DNA of 64,000 nucleotides from Acidimangrovimonas pyrenivorans (GTDB lineage: Bacteria; Pseudomonadota; Alphaproteobacteria; Rhodobacterales; Rhodobacteraceae). The translations under genes and the position numbers were made by a program. Below the pieces are notes generated by a model. That model did not search any database and had not been told where the DNA came from. It was given only the letters and a program-made list of their open reading frames with translations. Location: NCBI RefSeq assembly GCF_042643245.1, contig NZ_JBHRSK010000017.1:180844-244843 (forward strand), in the 5' to 3' direction. This document shows positions 50,328-57,935 of the stretch, one piece after another; the stretch's first letter is position 1; each line of letters opens with the position of its first letter.

Positions 50328-50927
50328 TCACCGCACCGCCTTGACCCCTTCCAGGATCAGCGTCGTGGCGATGCCGGCATAGTCCTCGCGGCTGATCCGG
50401 CCGCCGTCGCGGAACCACATGTAGACCCAGTTCATCATCCCGAACAGCGACATCGTCACCGGCATCAGCAGCGGCCGCTCGGGTTGGTCGAGCTCGGGGT
50501 GCATGTCGCGCAGGGCGATCGAGAAATGGCGCACGATCTGGCGCTCCATCTCGGTGATCTTCGCCTTCTGCTCCTCCGACAGCGCCGGCCCGGCATTGAG
50601 CTGGACCTTGTGCTGGTCATCGGCGCCACGATAGGCCTCGAGCACCGTCGAGACCAGCCGGAGCAGCCGGTCATGCGGCGGCAGCGTGGGGTCGTCGGCG
50701 TCTTTCAGTGCCGCCTCCAGTTCCTCGAGATGGGCGTGGATGATGGCGAAGATCAGCGCGTCCTTCGACGGGTAATAGTGATAGAGCAGGGATTTCGACA
50801 CGCCCGCCTCGGTGGCGATCTGCGACATCGAGGCCTTTTCCATCCCCTGGCTGGCGAAGACGCGCGCGGCATCCAGCAGCAGGCCGTGGCGCTTTTCCTC
50901 GAAATCGCTGGCGCGTGTTCTGGCCAC
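50328..50927 (-). CDS. paaR: TetR-family regulator of phenylacetate genes (PaaR-like)
   Basis: 199 residues from the GTG at 50927, chosen because GGGAG lies seven bases ahead; longer readings are low-complexity. The TetR HTH is at about residues 25-52 (MSQIATEAGVSKSLLYHYYPSKDAL). The C-terminal effector domain is helical, with MNWVYMWFRDGG near the end, typical of regulators that bind acyl-CoA-type ligands. It lies downstream of paaK on the same strand. The proposed target is ACCGACCGGTCGGT in both paa promoters; phenylacetyl-CoA is the expected inducer (inference). Confidence 0.85.
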   Translation of the reverse strand: MARTRASDFEEKRHGLLLDAARVFASQGMEKASMSQIATEAGVSKSLLYHYYPSKDALIFAIIHAHLEELEAALKDADDPTLPPHDRLLRLVSTVLEAYRGADDQHKVQLNAGPALSEEQKAKITEMERQIVRHFSIALRDMHPELDQPERPLLMPVTMSLFGMMNWVYMWFRDGGRISREDYAGIATTLILEGVKAVR

Positions 50928-50957
50928 CTGTCTCTCCCTGTCCGTGTTCTGTTCTTG

Positions 50958-50977
50958 GAGGGGCGTTGCCGCCCCTC
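50958..50977. terminator. Perfect 8-bp hairpin between paaK and paaR
   Basis: GAGGGGCG-TTGC-CGCCCCTC. No T-run lies on either side; it is probably an RNA-stability or attenuating element on the leftward paaG-paaK-paaR message. Confidence 0.4.
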
Positions 50978-50985
50978 TGTCCTTC

Positions 50986-51039
50986 GTTTCGAGGGCCGAG
51001 GCCCCTTTGGCCGTTTCGCGGGCCGAGGCCCCTTTGGCG
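50986..51039. repeat. Tandem 27-bp direct repeat (two units)
   Basis: Two adjacent 27-bp units, 50986-51012 and 51013-51039, differ at only two positions. Each contains a GGGCC-GA-GGCCC hairpin core flanked by GTTTCG and CCTTTGGC. It sits just past the paaK stop codon and ahead of paaR. Too few units for a CRISPR array. Confidence 0.8.
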
Positions 51040-51045
51040 GACCGC

Positions 51046-52353
51046 TTATTTCGGCCGGTTGTCGATGACGCGCTTGGCCTTGCCCTCGGAGCGGGCCACC
51101 GACGCCGGGTCGCGCACCTCGATCCGGGTCGAGACGCCAACCACCGACTTGATGTGATGGGCCAGCTCCTTGGCCGAGGCCGCGCGGCCCTCGCTCGACG
51201 CCTGATCGGGGGTGCATTCGACATGCACCGTCATCACGTCCATCCGGTCCTTGCGGGTCAGCTCGATCTGGAAATGCGGGGCGAGGCCGGCGCATTTCAG
51301 GATCTGCTCCTCGATCTGGGTCGGGAAGACGTTGACGCCGCGCAGGATGATCATGTCGTCGCTGCGGCCGGTGATCTTCTCGATCCGCCGCATCGACCGG
51401 GCGGTGCCGGGCAGCAGCCGGGTCAGGTCGCGGGTGCGGTAGCGCACCATCGGCAGGCCTTCCTTGGTCAGTGTGGTGAAGACCAGCTCGCCCATCTCGC
51501 CGTCGGGCAGCACTTCGCCGGTCACCGGGTCGATGATCTCGGGGTAGAAATGGTCTTCCCAGACATGCAGCCCGTCCTTGGTCTCGACGCATTCGTTGGC
51601 GACGCCGGGGCCCATGACTTCCGACAACCCGTAGATGTCGACGGCATGCATGTCGAAGGCGTCCTCGATCTCCTCGCGCATGGCGTTGGTCCAGGGCTCG
51701 GCGCCGAAGATGCCGACCTGGAGCGAACTGTCGCGCGGGTCGAGACCCTGGCGGCGAAACTCGTCGAGGATCGACAGCATGTAGGAGGGCGTCACCATGA
51801 TGATCTGCGGCTTGAAGTCGGTCATCAGCGTAACCTGGCGCTCGGTCATGCCGCCCGAGATCGGCACCACGGTGCAGCCCAGCCGCTCGGCGCCGTAATG
51901 GGCGCCGAGGCCGCCGGTGAACAGCCCGTAGCCATAGGCGATATGGCAGAACTGGCCCGGCCGGCCGCCCGAGGCGCGGATCGAGCGGGCGACGACATCG
52001 GCCCAGGTGTCGATGTCGTTGCGGGTGTAGCCGACGACGGTCGGCTTGCCCGTGGTGCCCGAGGAGGCGTGGACCCGGACCAGCTGATCCTGCGGCACGG
52101 CGAACATGCCGAACGGGTAGGTGTCGCGCAGGTCGGTCTTGGTGGTGAAGGGGAACTTCGCCAGGTCCGCGAGCGTCTTGAAATCGTCGGGTTGGGCGCC
52201 GTGGGCGTCGAAGCGGGCGCGGTAGAAGGGCGAGTTCTCATAGGCGTGGCGCAGCGACCAGGCCATGCGCTTCTGCTGAAGCGCGGCGATCTCGTCGCGG
52301 CTGGCAACCTCGATCGGCTCGAGCATCTCGCGCGGTGGGGTCAGGTTTTTCAT
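51046..52353 (-). CDS. paaK: Phenylacetate-CoA ligase
   Basis: 435 residues, standard PaaK size. The AMP-binding P-loop-like motif is HASSGTTGKP (about residues 92-101). It also has the adenylation motif GIFGAEPWT, IYGLSE, and the C-terminal AMP-dependent synthetase domain with GRSDDMIILRGVNVFPTQIE. It activates phenylacetate to phenylacetyl-CoA with ATP, the first step of the route and the source of the inducer. GGAGGA precedes the ATG. It is 43 bases downstream of paaG on the same strand. Confidence 0.96.
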   Translation of the reverse strand: MKNLTPPREMLEPIEVASRDEIAALQQKRMAWSLRHAYENSPFYRARFDAHGAQPDDFKTLADLAKFPFTTKTDLRDTYPFGMFAVPQDQLVRVHASSGTTGKPTVVGYTRNDIDTWADVVARSIRASGGRPGQFCHIAYGYGLFTGGLGAHYGAERLGCTVVPISGGMTERQVTLMTDFKPQIIMVTPSYMLSILDEFRRQGLDPRDSSLQVGIFGAEPWTNAMREEIEDAFDMHAVDIYGLSEVMGPGVANECVETKDGLHVWEDHFYPEIIDPVTGEVLPDGEMGELVFTTLTKEGLPMVRYRTRDLTRLLPGTARSMRRIEKITGRSDDMIILRGVNVFPTQIEEQILKCAGLAPHFQIELTRKDRMDVMTVHVECTPDQASSEGRAASAKELAHHIKSVVGVSTRIEVRDPASVARSEGKAKRVIDNRPK

Positions 52354-52396
52354 CGGGATCCTCCTCCCTCGGTGTCTGGGAAATCTGGGGCGGGGC

Positions 52397-53191
52397 TCAG
52401 CGGCCCCGGAATGCGGGCGGGCGTTTCTCCAGGAACGCGGTCACGCCCTCGGCATAGTCGTCGGTGAAGCCGGCCTCGCGCTGGCAGTCGCGCTCCATGT
52501 CGAGATGGCTGTCGAGGTCCTGACCGGCGGCGGCCTGGATCAGCCGCTTGGTCAGGCCGAGCCCCTTGGTCGGGCCGGCGGCCAGCCTGGCGGCCAGCGC
52601 CTCGGCCTCGGCCATCAGCGCAGCGTCCTCGACCGCCTTCCAGATCAGGCCCCAGTCGGCGGCGGTTTCGGCCATCAGCGGCTCGGCGGTCAGCGCCAGC
52701 GCCTTGGCGCGCGGCTCGCCCAGGATGCGGGCCAGCGACCAGCTGCCGCCGGCATCGGGGATCAGGCCGATCTTGGAAAAGGCCTGGATGAACTTGGCCG
52801 ATTTCGCCGCCAGCACGATGTCGCAGGCCAGGGCGATATTGGCCCCGGCGCCGGCGGCGACGCCGTTGACGGCGCAGATCACCGGCTTTTCCAGGCTGCG
52901 CAGCAGGCGCAGGGCCGGGTTGTAGAAAGTCTCGATGGTGTGGCCCAGATCGGGGCGGGGGCCGCCCTTGCGCGGGTCGCGGTCGCCCAGGTCCTGGCCG
53001 GCGCAGAAGCCGCGCCCGGCGCCGGTCAGCAACACGGCGCGAATCGCCTCCTCGGCATGGGCCCGCCCGAGCTGGGCGCGCAGCGCGCGGTGCATCTCCT
53101 CGTTGAAGGAATTCAGCTTTTCGGGCCGGTTAAGCGTCAGTTTCAGGACGCCGGCCTCCAGCGTCGCGAGCACGGTTTCCGATGCGGTCAT
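52397..53191 (-). CDS. paaG: 1,2-epoxyphenylacetyl-CoA isomerase
   Basis: 264 residues, crotonase fold. The oxyanion-hole segments are AGRGFCAGQDL (about 60-70) and GVAAGAGANIALACD (about 104-118); the isomerase-type acid is in KIGLIPDAGGSW. PaaG converts the epoxide to oxepin-CoA and also shifts double bonds later in the pathway. The ATG at 53191 has GGGAG at eight bases; a longer frame to 53404 crosses the promoter and operator. It is the first gene of the leftward paaG-paaK-paaR unit. Confidence 0.93.
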   Translation of the reverse strand: MTASETVLATLEAGVLKLTLNRPEKLNSFNEEMHRALRAQLGRAHAEEAIRAVLLTGAGRGFCAGQDLGDRDPRKGGPRPDLGHTIETFYNPALRLLRSLEKPVICAVNGVAAGAGANIALACDIVLAAKSAKFIQAFSKIGLIPDAGGSWSLARILGEPRAKALALTAEPLMAETAADWGLIWKAVEDAALMAEAEALAARLAAGPTKGLGLTKRLIQAAAGQDLDSHLDMERDCQREAGFTDDYAEGVTAFLEKRPPAFRGR

Positions 53192-53235
53192 GCAGGTCTC
53201 CCTCGGCCCTCTCCTCACAGGGCTGTGAGATTTCT

Positions 53236-53270
53236 TATTGCATAAACCGGCCGGTCGGTCAATTATATGA
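53236..53270. promoter_or_regulatory. Divergent paaG / liv promoter with TetR-type operator
   Basis: ACCGGCCGGTCGGT (53246-53259) differs at one base from the palindrome at 42073-42086. On the minus strand it sits between TTGACC and AATAAG (17-bp spacing). On the plus strand it lies between TTGCAT (53238) and an AT-rich -10-like TTATAT. One bound repressor would silence both directions. Confidence 0.65.
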
Positions 53271-53391
53271 CAGAGAATCTGGCCGGCCGGTGCTTCACCT
53301 GTCCGTGTCGGGGTTCCAGGAGGAGGAAGGGCCGGAACTGCGATTGCCCTGTATGGGCCCGGTCCAGGACGATCCATAGGGAGGATGATCC

Positions 53392-54534
53392 ATGAAGTTC
53401 GCAACCACCACCGCGCTGGCGACGCTCGTCGCCCTCGGGCTCGGCACCGCGGCCCAGGCCGAGATCCGGCTCGGCGCCAGCCTGTCGGCGACCGGCCCGG
53501 CGGCCTTCCTCGGCGATCCCGAGGCCAAGACCGTCCAGATGATGGTCGACGAGGTGAACGCCAAGGGCGGCATCAACGGCGAGAAGATCAAGCTGTTCCT
53601 CTATGACGACGGCGGCGATCCCAACAAGGCGCGCACCTTCGCCACCCGCCTGGTCGAGGATGACGGCGTCGTCGCCATCATCGGCGGCTCGACCACCGGC
53701 ACCACGATGTCGATCATGTCGGTCGCCGAGGACGAGGGCATTCCCTTCGTCTCGCTGGGCGGCGCGATCAAGATCATCGACCCGGTGCAGAAATACACCT
53801 TCAAGACCCCGCATACCGACCGCATGGCCTGCGAGAAGATCTTCACCGACATGCAGAAGCAGGGCATCAGCAAGATCGGCATGATCTCGGGCACCGACGG
53901 GTTCGGCGCCTCGATGCAGGCCCAGTGCAAGGACGTCGCCGGCAAGTACGACATCGAGATCCTCGCCGACGAGACCTATGGCCCGCAGGACGCGGACATG
54001 ACCCCGCAGCTGACCAAGATCAAGGATACCGCCGGAGTGCAGGCGATCCTCAACCCGGGCTTCGGCCAGGGTCCGGCGATCGTCGCCCGCAACGTCTCGC
54101 AGCTGGGCATTACCGTGCCGCTCTACGAAAGCCACGGCGTCGCCTCGGACGGCTTCATCAAGCTGGCCGGTGAGAAGGCGGCCGAAGGTATCCGGCTGCC
54201 GGGTACCGCGCTGCTGATCGCCGACATCCTCAAGGACGGCGACCCGCAGAAGCCGGGCGTGACCGCCTACAAGGCCGATTACGAAGGCAAGTTCGACCAG
54301 AAGGTCTCGACCTTCGGCGGCTATGCCCATGACGCCTTCCTGCTGGTGACCGACGCAATCAAGCGCGCCGGCAGCACCGACCCGGACGATATCCGCAACG
54401 CGCTCGAGTCGACCAAGGGTCTGGTCGGCGTCACCGGCACCTACACGATGAGCCCGACCGACCACCTCGGCCTCGACCTGTCCGCCTTCCGGATGCTCGA
54501 GATCACCGCGGGTGGCTGGAAGGATATCGACTGA
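53392..54534 (+). CDS. Branched-chain-type ABC transporter substrate-binding protein
   Basis: 380 residues. A Sec signal peptide (about 1-22, ending TAAQA) and a peripla_BP_6 (LivJ-type) fold with LGASLSATGPAAFLGDPEAKTVQMMVDEVNAKGGINGEKI near the start. Members bind amino acids, amides or aromatic acids. The gene shares the paaR-type operator with paaG and heads an operon ending in a FadB-like enzyme, so the ligand may be phenylacetate or a related aromatic acid (inference). A hairpin follows. Confidence 0.9.
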   Translation: MKFATTTALATLVALGLGTAAQAEIRLGASLSATGPAAFLGDPEAKTVQMMVDEVNAKGGINGEKIKLFLYDDGGDPNKARTFATRLVEDDGVVAIIGGSTTGTTMSIMSVAEDEGIPFVSLGGAIKIIDPVQKYTFKTPHTDRMACEKIFTDMQKQGISKIGMISGTDGFGASMQAQCKDVAGKYDIEILADETYGPQDADMTPQLTKIKDTAGVQAILNPGFGQGPAIVARNVSQLGITVPLYESHGVASDGFIKLAGEKAAEGIRLPGTALLIADILKDGDPQKPGVTAYKADYEGKFDQKVSTFGGYAHDAFLLVTDAIKRAGSTDPDDIRNALESTKGLVGVTGTYTMSPTDHLGLDLSAFRMLEITAGGWKDID

Positions 54535-54541
54535 GGCATCG

Positions 54542-54567
54542 GCGCGGCGCCCCTGCGGGCGCCGCGC
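54542..54567 (+). terminator. Perfect 11-bp hairpin after the binding-protein gene
   Basis: GCGCGGCGCCC-CTGC-GGGCGCCGCGC. There is no T-run; it is likely an attenuator or stabiliser that keeps the binding protein in excess over the membrane components downstream. Confidence 0.6.
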
Positions 54568-54631
54568 ATGCCTGCCGCCGGACGGTTCGCCCGTCCCGCC
54601 CCCTCTGCCATCCAGTCCTCGGGAGACGTCC

Positions 54632-55504
54632 ATGGACGCCTTGCTGCAGTTCGTCTTTTCCGGCCTGACGGTCGGCGCGGTCTACGCGCTGGTCGCGCTG
54701 GGATTCACCATCATCTACAACGCTTCCGACGTGGTGAACTTCGCCCAGGGCGAATTCGTCATGCTGGGCGGGATGATCACCGTCTTCACCTACAATGCCG
54801 GGCTGCCGCTGCCGCTGGCCGCGGCTCTGGCCATCCTGATCACCGCCGCCGCCGGCGTGGCGCTGAACAAGCTGGCGATCGAGCCGGCCCGCGGCGCCCC
54901 GGTCGTGTCGCTGATCATTATCACCATCGGCGCCTCGATCCTGATCCGCGGCGCGGCGCAGCTGATCTTCGACAAGCAGCTCCACCGCCTGCCGGCCTTC
55001 TCGGGCGACGACCCGATCCACGTCATGGGCGCGACGCTGCTGCCGCAGAGCCTGTGGGTCATCGGCGGCGCGCTGGTCGTCTTCGTCGGGCTGTGGCTGT
55101 TCTTCACCCGGACCCTGACCGGCAAGGCGGTGCTGGCGACGGCCAACAACCGCGTCGCCGCGCAGCTGGTCGGAATCAATACCGGCTGGGTCATGACCCT
55201 GTCCTTCGCCCTCTCCGCCGCCATCGGCGCGCTGGCCGGCGTCCTGGTCACCCCGATCACGCTGGTCAGCTACGATGTCGGCGTCGGGCTGGCGCTCAAG
55301 GGCTTTGCCGCGGCGATGTTGGGCGGCATGGGCAATCCCAAGGGCGCGCTGGTCGGCGGGCTGCTGCTGGGGCTGCTGGAAGCCCTCTGCGCCGGTTACC
55401 TGAGTTCGCAATACAAGGAGGCGGTCGCCTTCGTGGTTATCCTCGCCGTGCTGTTCGTGATGCCCCAGGGCCTGTTCGGCGCCAAATCGACGGAGCGGGT
55501 GTAA
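54632..55504 (+). CDS. livH: LivH-type ABC permease
   Basis: 290 residues, with about eight membrane helices. The LivH signature ALVALGFTIIYNASDVVNFAQGEFVMLGG is near the N-terminus and GFAAAMLGGMGNPKGALVGGLLLGLLEAL near the C-terminus. It is the first membrane subunit of the importer, with GGGAGACG before the ATG. Confidence 0.93.
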   Translation: MDALLQFVFSGLTVGAVYALVALGFTIIYNASDVVNFAQGEFVMLGGMITVFTYNAGLPLPLAAALAILITAAAGVALNKLAIEPARGAPVVSLIIITIGASILIRGAAQLIFDKQLHRLPAFSGDDPIHVMGATLLPQSLWVIGGALVVFVGLWLFFTRTLTGKAVLATANNRVAAQLVGINTGWVMTLSFALSAAIGALAGVLVTPITLVSYDVGVGLALKGFAAAMLGGMGNPKGALVGGLLLGLLEALCAGYLSSQYKEAVAFVVILAVLFVMPQGLFGAKSTERV

Positions 55505-55507
55505 GCG

Positions 55508-56464
55508 ATGAAATCCCTGTCGAAATGGACCCAGTTGGTGATCCTCGCCGCGCTGATCGTCGTCCTGCCGTTCTTCTTTCCCTCGGGCTACTACTACCGC
55601 GTCGGCGCGCTGATCTTCGTCAACGCGCTGGCGGTGATCGGCCTCGTCATCCTGATCGGTTTCGCCGGCCAGATCAGCCTCGGCCATGCCGGCTTCGCCG
55701 GGATCGGCGCCTATGCCTGCGCGCTGGCGCCGGCGCAGTTCGGCATCCACCCGGCGCTGGCGCTGGTGCTGGGGGCGGCGCTGTCGGGCGTCATCGCGGC
55801 GCTGATCGGAAGGCCGATCCTGCGGCTCAAGGGCTATTACCTCGGCGTCGCGACGCTGGGCTTCGGTATCCTGATGGCGATGGTGCTGACCAACGAACGC
55901 GCCCTGACCGGCGGGCCGGACGGGATGGAAGTGGCGAAACTGGGCCTGCGTTCGGCGCTGCGGTCGATGGGCTGGCGCGTCTCGGGCGGCGAGTTCTGGT
56001 ACGCGCTCTGCGGCATCGCGCTGGTGATCGGCGCCTGGCTGGCGCTCAACCTCTATGATGGCCCGACCGGCCGGGCGATGCGGGCGCTGCACGGCTCGGA
56101 AGTCGCGGCGCGGACGGTCGGCATCGACGTCGCCCGGATCAAGCTCCAGGCCTTCGTCATCTCGGCCGTCTACGCCTCGGTCGCCGGCTCGCTGCTGGCG
56201 CTGCAGAACCGCTTCGTCACCCCCGATATCGCCGGCTTCATGCATTCGATCGAGATGGTGACGATGGCGGTGCTGGGCGGGGTCGGCTCGGTGCTGGGCG
56301 CGGTGCTGGGGGCGGTGATCCTGACCCTGCTGCCGCAGGTCCTGACCGTCTTCGCCGAGTACGAGCAACTTGTGCTGGGGGCGGTGATGATCCTGGTGAT
56401 GATCTTCCTGCCGCAGGGGCTGCTGCCCTCGATCGCGCGCAAGATCCGGGGGAGGGGCGAATGA
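55508..56464 (+). CDS. livM: LivM-type ABC permease
   Basis: 318 residues, multi-spanning. The LivM motif GQISLGHAGFAGIGAYACALAP is at about residues 54-75; MVTMAVLGGVGSVLGAVLGAVILTLLPQ occurs near the end. It starts three bases after livH and overlaps livG by four bases. It forms the second half of the permease heterodimer. Confidence 0.93.
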   Translation: MKSLSKWTQLVILAALIVVLPFFFPSGYYYRVGALIFVNALAVIGLVILIGFAGQISLGHAGFAGIGAYACALAPAQFGIHPALALVLGAALSGVIAALIGRPILRLKGYYLGVATLGFGILMAMVLTNERALTGGPDGMEVAKLGLRSALRSMGWRVSGGEFWYALCGIALVIGAWLALNLYDGPTGRAMRALHGSEVAARTVGIDVARIKLQAFVISAVYASVAGSLLALQNRFVTPDIAGFMHSIEMVTMAVLGGVGSVLGAVLGAVILTLLPQVLTVFAEYEQLVLGAVMILVMIFLPQGLLPSIARKIRGRGE

Positions 56465-57246
56465 ACCTGCTCGAAGTCAAGGGGATCGGCATCAGCTTCG
56501 GCGGCGTCCGCGCGGTGCAGGATGTCGGCTTCGCCGTCAAGCCGGGCGAGATCGTCTCGGTCATCGGCCCGAACGGCGCCGGCAAGACGACGCTGTTCAA
56601 CATGATCTCGGGCATCTACCGGCCCGAGACCGGCTCGGTGATGCTCGACGGTCAGGACGTGACCGCGACCGAGCCGCACCGGCTGGCCCGGATGGGGCTG
56701 ACGCGAACCTTCCAGAACCTGCAGATCTTCCAGGAGATGACGGTGCTGGAAAACGTCATGGCCGGCTATCACCTGCAGGAGCGCGGGCCGCTGCTCGCCG
56801 ACCTGCTGGCGCTGCCCGGCTCGCGCCGCCGCGCCGCCGCGGCCCGCGAGGGCGCGCTGGCATTGCTCGAAAAGGTCGGGCTGGGGCGCGCGGCGGGCGA
56901 GGCGGCGGGCAACCTGTCCTACGGCGCGCTCAAGCGGCTCGAGATCGCGCGGGCGCTGGCGCTCAAGCCGCGGGTCATGCTGCTGGACGAACCGGCGGCG
57001 GGCTGCAACGCCGTCGAGACCGAGGAGATCGACGCGCTGATCGCCGAGCTGGCCGCCTCGGGCATCGCCATCCTGCTGGTCGAGCACGACATGAAGATGG
57101 TGATGCGGATCTCGAACCACATCGTGGTGCTGGACCATGGCGAGAAGATCGCCGAGGGCGCGCCGGCCGAGGTCAGCCAGAACCCCGACGTCATCGCCGC
57201 CTATCTGGGAACCGGGGAAGGGGAGGCCGCCGATGCTGACGGTTGA
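56461..57246 (+). CDS. livG: LivG-type ABC ATPase
   Basis: 261 residues. Walker A GPNGAGKT (about 36-43), signature LSYGALKR, Walker B VMLLDEPAAG and switch histidine in LVEHDMKMV. Typical of branched-chain-amino-acid-type importers. The start overlaps livM as ATGA, and the end overlaps livF by 14 bases. Confidence 0.94.
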   Translation: MNLLEVKGIGISFGGVRAVQDVGFAVKPGEIVSVIGPNGAGKTTLFNMISGIYRPETGSVMLDGQDVTATEPHRLARMGLTRTFQNLQIFQEMTVLENVMAGYHLQERGPLLADLLALPGSRRRAAAAREGALALLEKVGLGRAAGEAAGNLSYGALKRLEIARALALKPRVMLLDEPAAGCNAVETEEIDALIAELAASGIAILLVEHDMKMVMRISNHIVVLDHGEKIAEGAPAEVSQNPDVIAAYLGTGEGEAADADG

Positions 57247-57934
57247 GGGGCTGCGCACGCGCTACGGCCGGATCGAGGTGCTGCACGGCATCGATTTCGA
57301 GGTCACCTCTGGCGAGATCGTCACCGTCGTCGGCGCCAACGGTGCCGGGAAGACGACGCTGCTGAAATGCCTGTCGGGGATCCAGCCGGTGACCGACGGC
57401 CGGATCATCTTCCGCGGCGAGAACTTCGCCGCGGTCCCGGCCCACAAGCGGCTGCGGCGCGGGCTGGCGCAATCGCCCGAGGGCCGGCAGATCTTCACCA
57501 ACCTCAGCGTCGAGGAGAACCTGCGCCTCGGCGCCTTCCTGTTCACCGACGATCGGGTCGAGACCGACATGGAGGACGCCTTCGCCCTGTTCCCGATCCT
57601 GCGCGAGAAGCGCAACCTGTCGGCGGGCGGGCTGTCGGGCGGCCAGCAGCAGATGCTGGCCATCGCCCGGGCGCTGATGGGCCGGCCCTCCTGCCTGCTG
57701 CTGGACGAGCCGTCGATGGGGCTGGCGCCGCTGCTGGTGGCGCAGATCTTCGACGTCGTCAAAAGCCTCAAGGCGCGCGACGTGACGGTGCTGCTGGTCG
57801 AGCAGAACGCCTTCGGCGCGCTCAAGATCGCCGATCGCGGCTACGTCATGGAGACCGGCCGCATCACCATCCAGGGCGCGGCGGACGAGCTGATCGCCGA
57901 TCCGCGCATCCGCGAAGCCTATCTGGGACTCTGA
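57233..57934 (+). CDS. livF: LivF-type ABC ATPase
   Basis: 233 residues. Walker A GANGAGKT (about 35-42), signature LSGGQQQM, Walker B LLLDEPSMGLAP. It pairs with LivG. The following enzyme gene begins one base after the stop, so transporter and enzyme are one transcription unit. Confidence 0.94.
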   Translation: MLTVEGLRTRYGRIEVLHGIDFEVTSGEIVTVVGANGAGKTTLLKCLSGIQPVTDGRIIFRGENFAAVPAHKRLRRGLAQSPEGRQIFTNLSVEENLRLGAFLFTDDRVETDMEDAFALFPILREKRNLSAGGLSGGQQQMLAIARALMGRPSCLLLDEPSMGLAPLLVAQIFDVVKSLKARDVTVLLVEQNAFGALKIADRGYVMETGRITIQGAADELIADPRIREAYLGL

Positions 57935-57935
57935 C

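Noticed and set aside
50986..51039. CRISPR-like repeat
   Set aside because: Only two directly adjacent units with no spacer and no cas gene nearby.
53192..53404. N-terminal extension of PaaG to 53404
   Set aside because: It would run through the operator and the divergent promoter. The ATG at 53191 with GGGAG gives the normal length.
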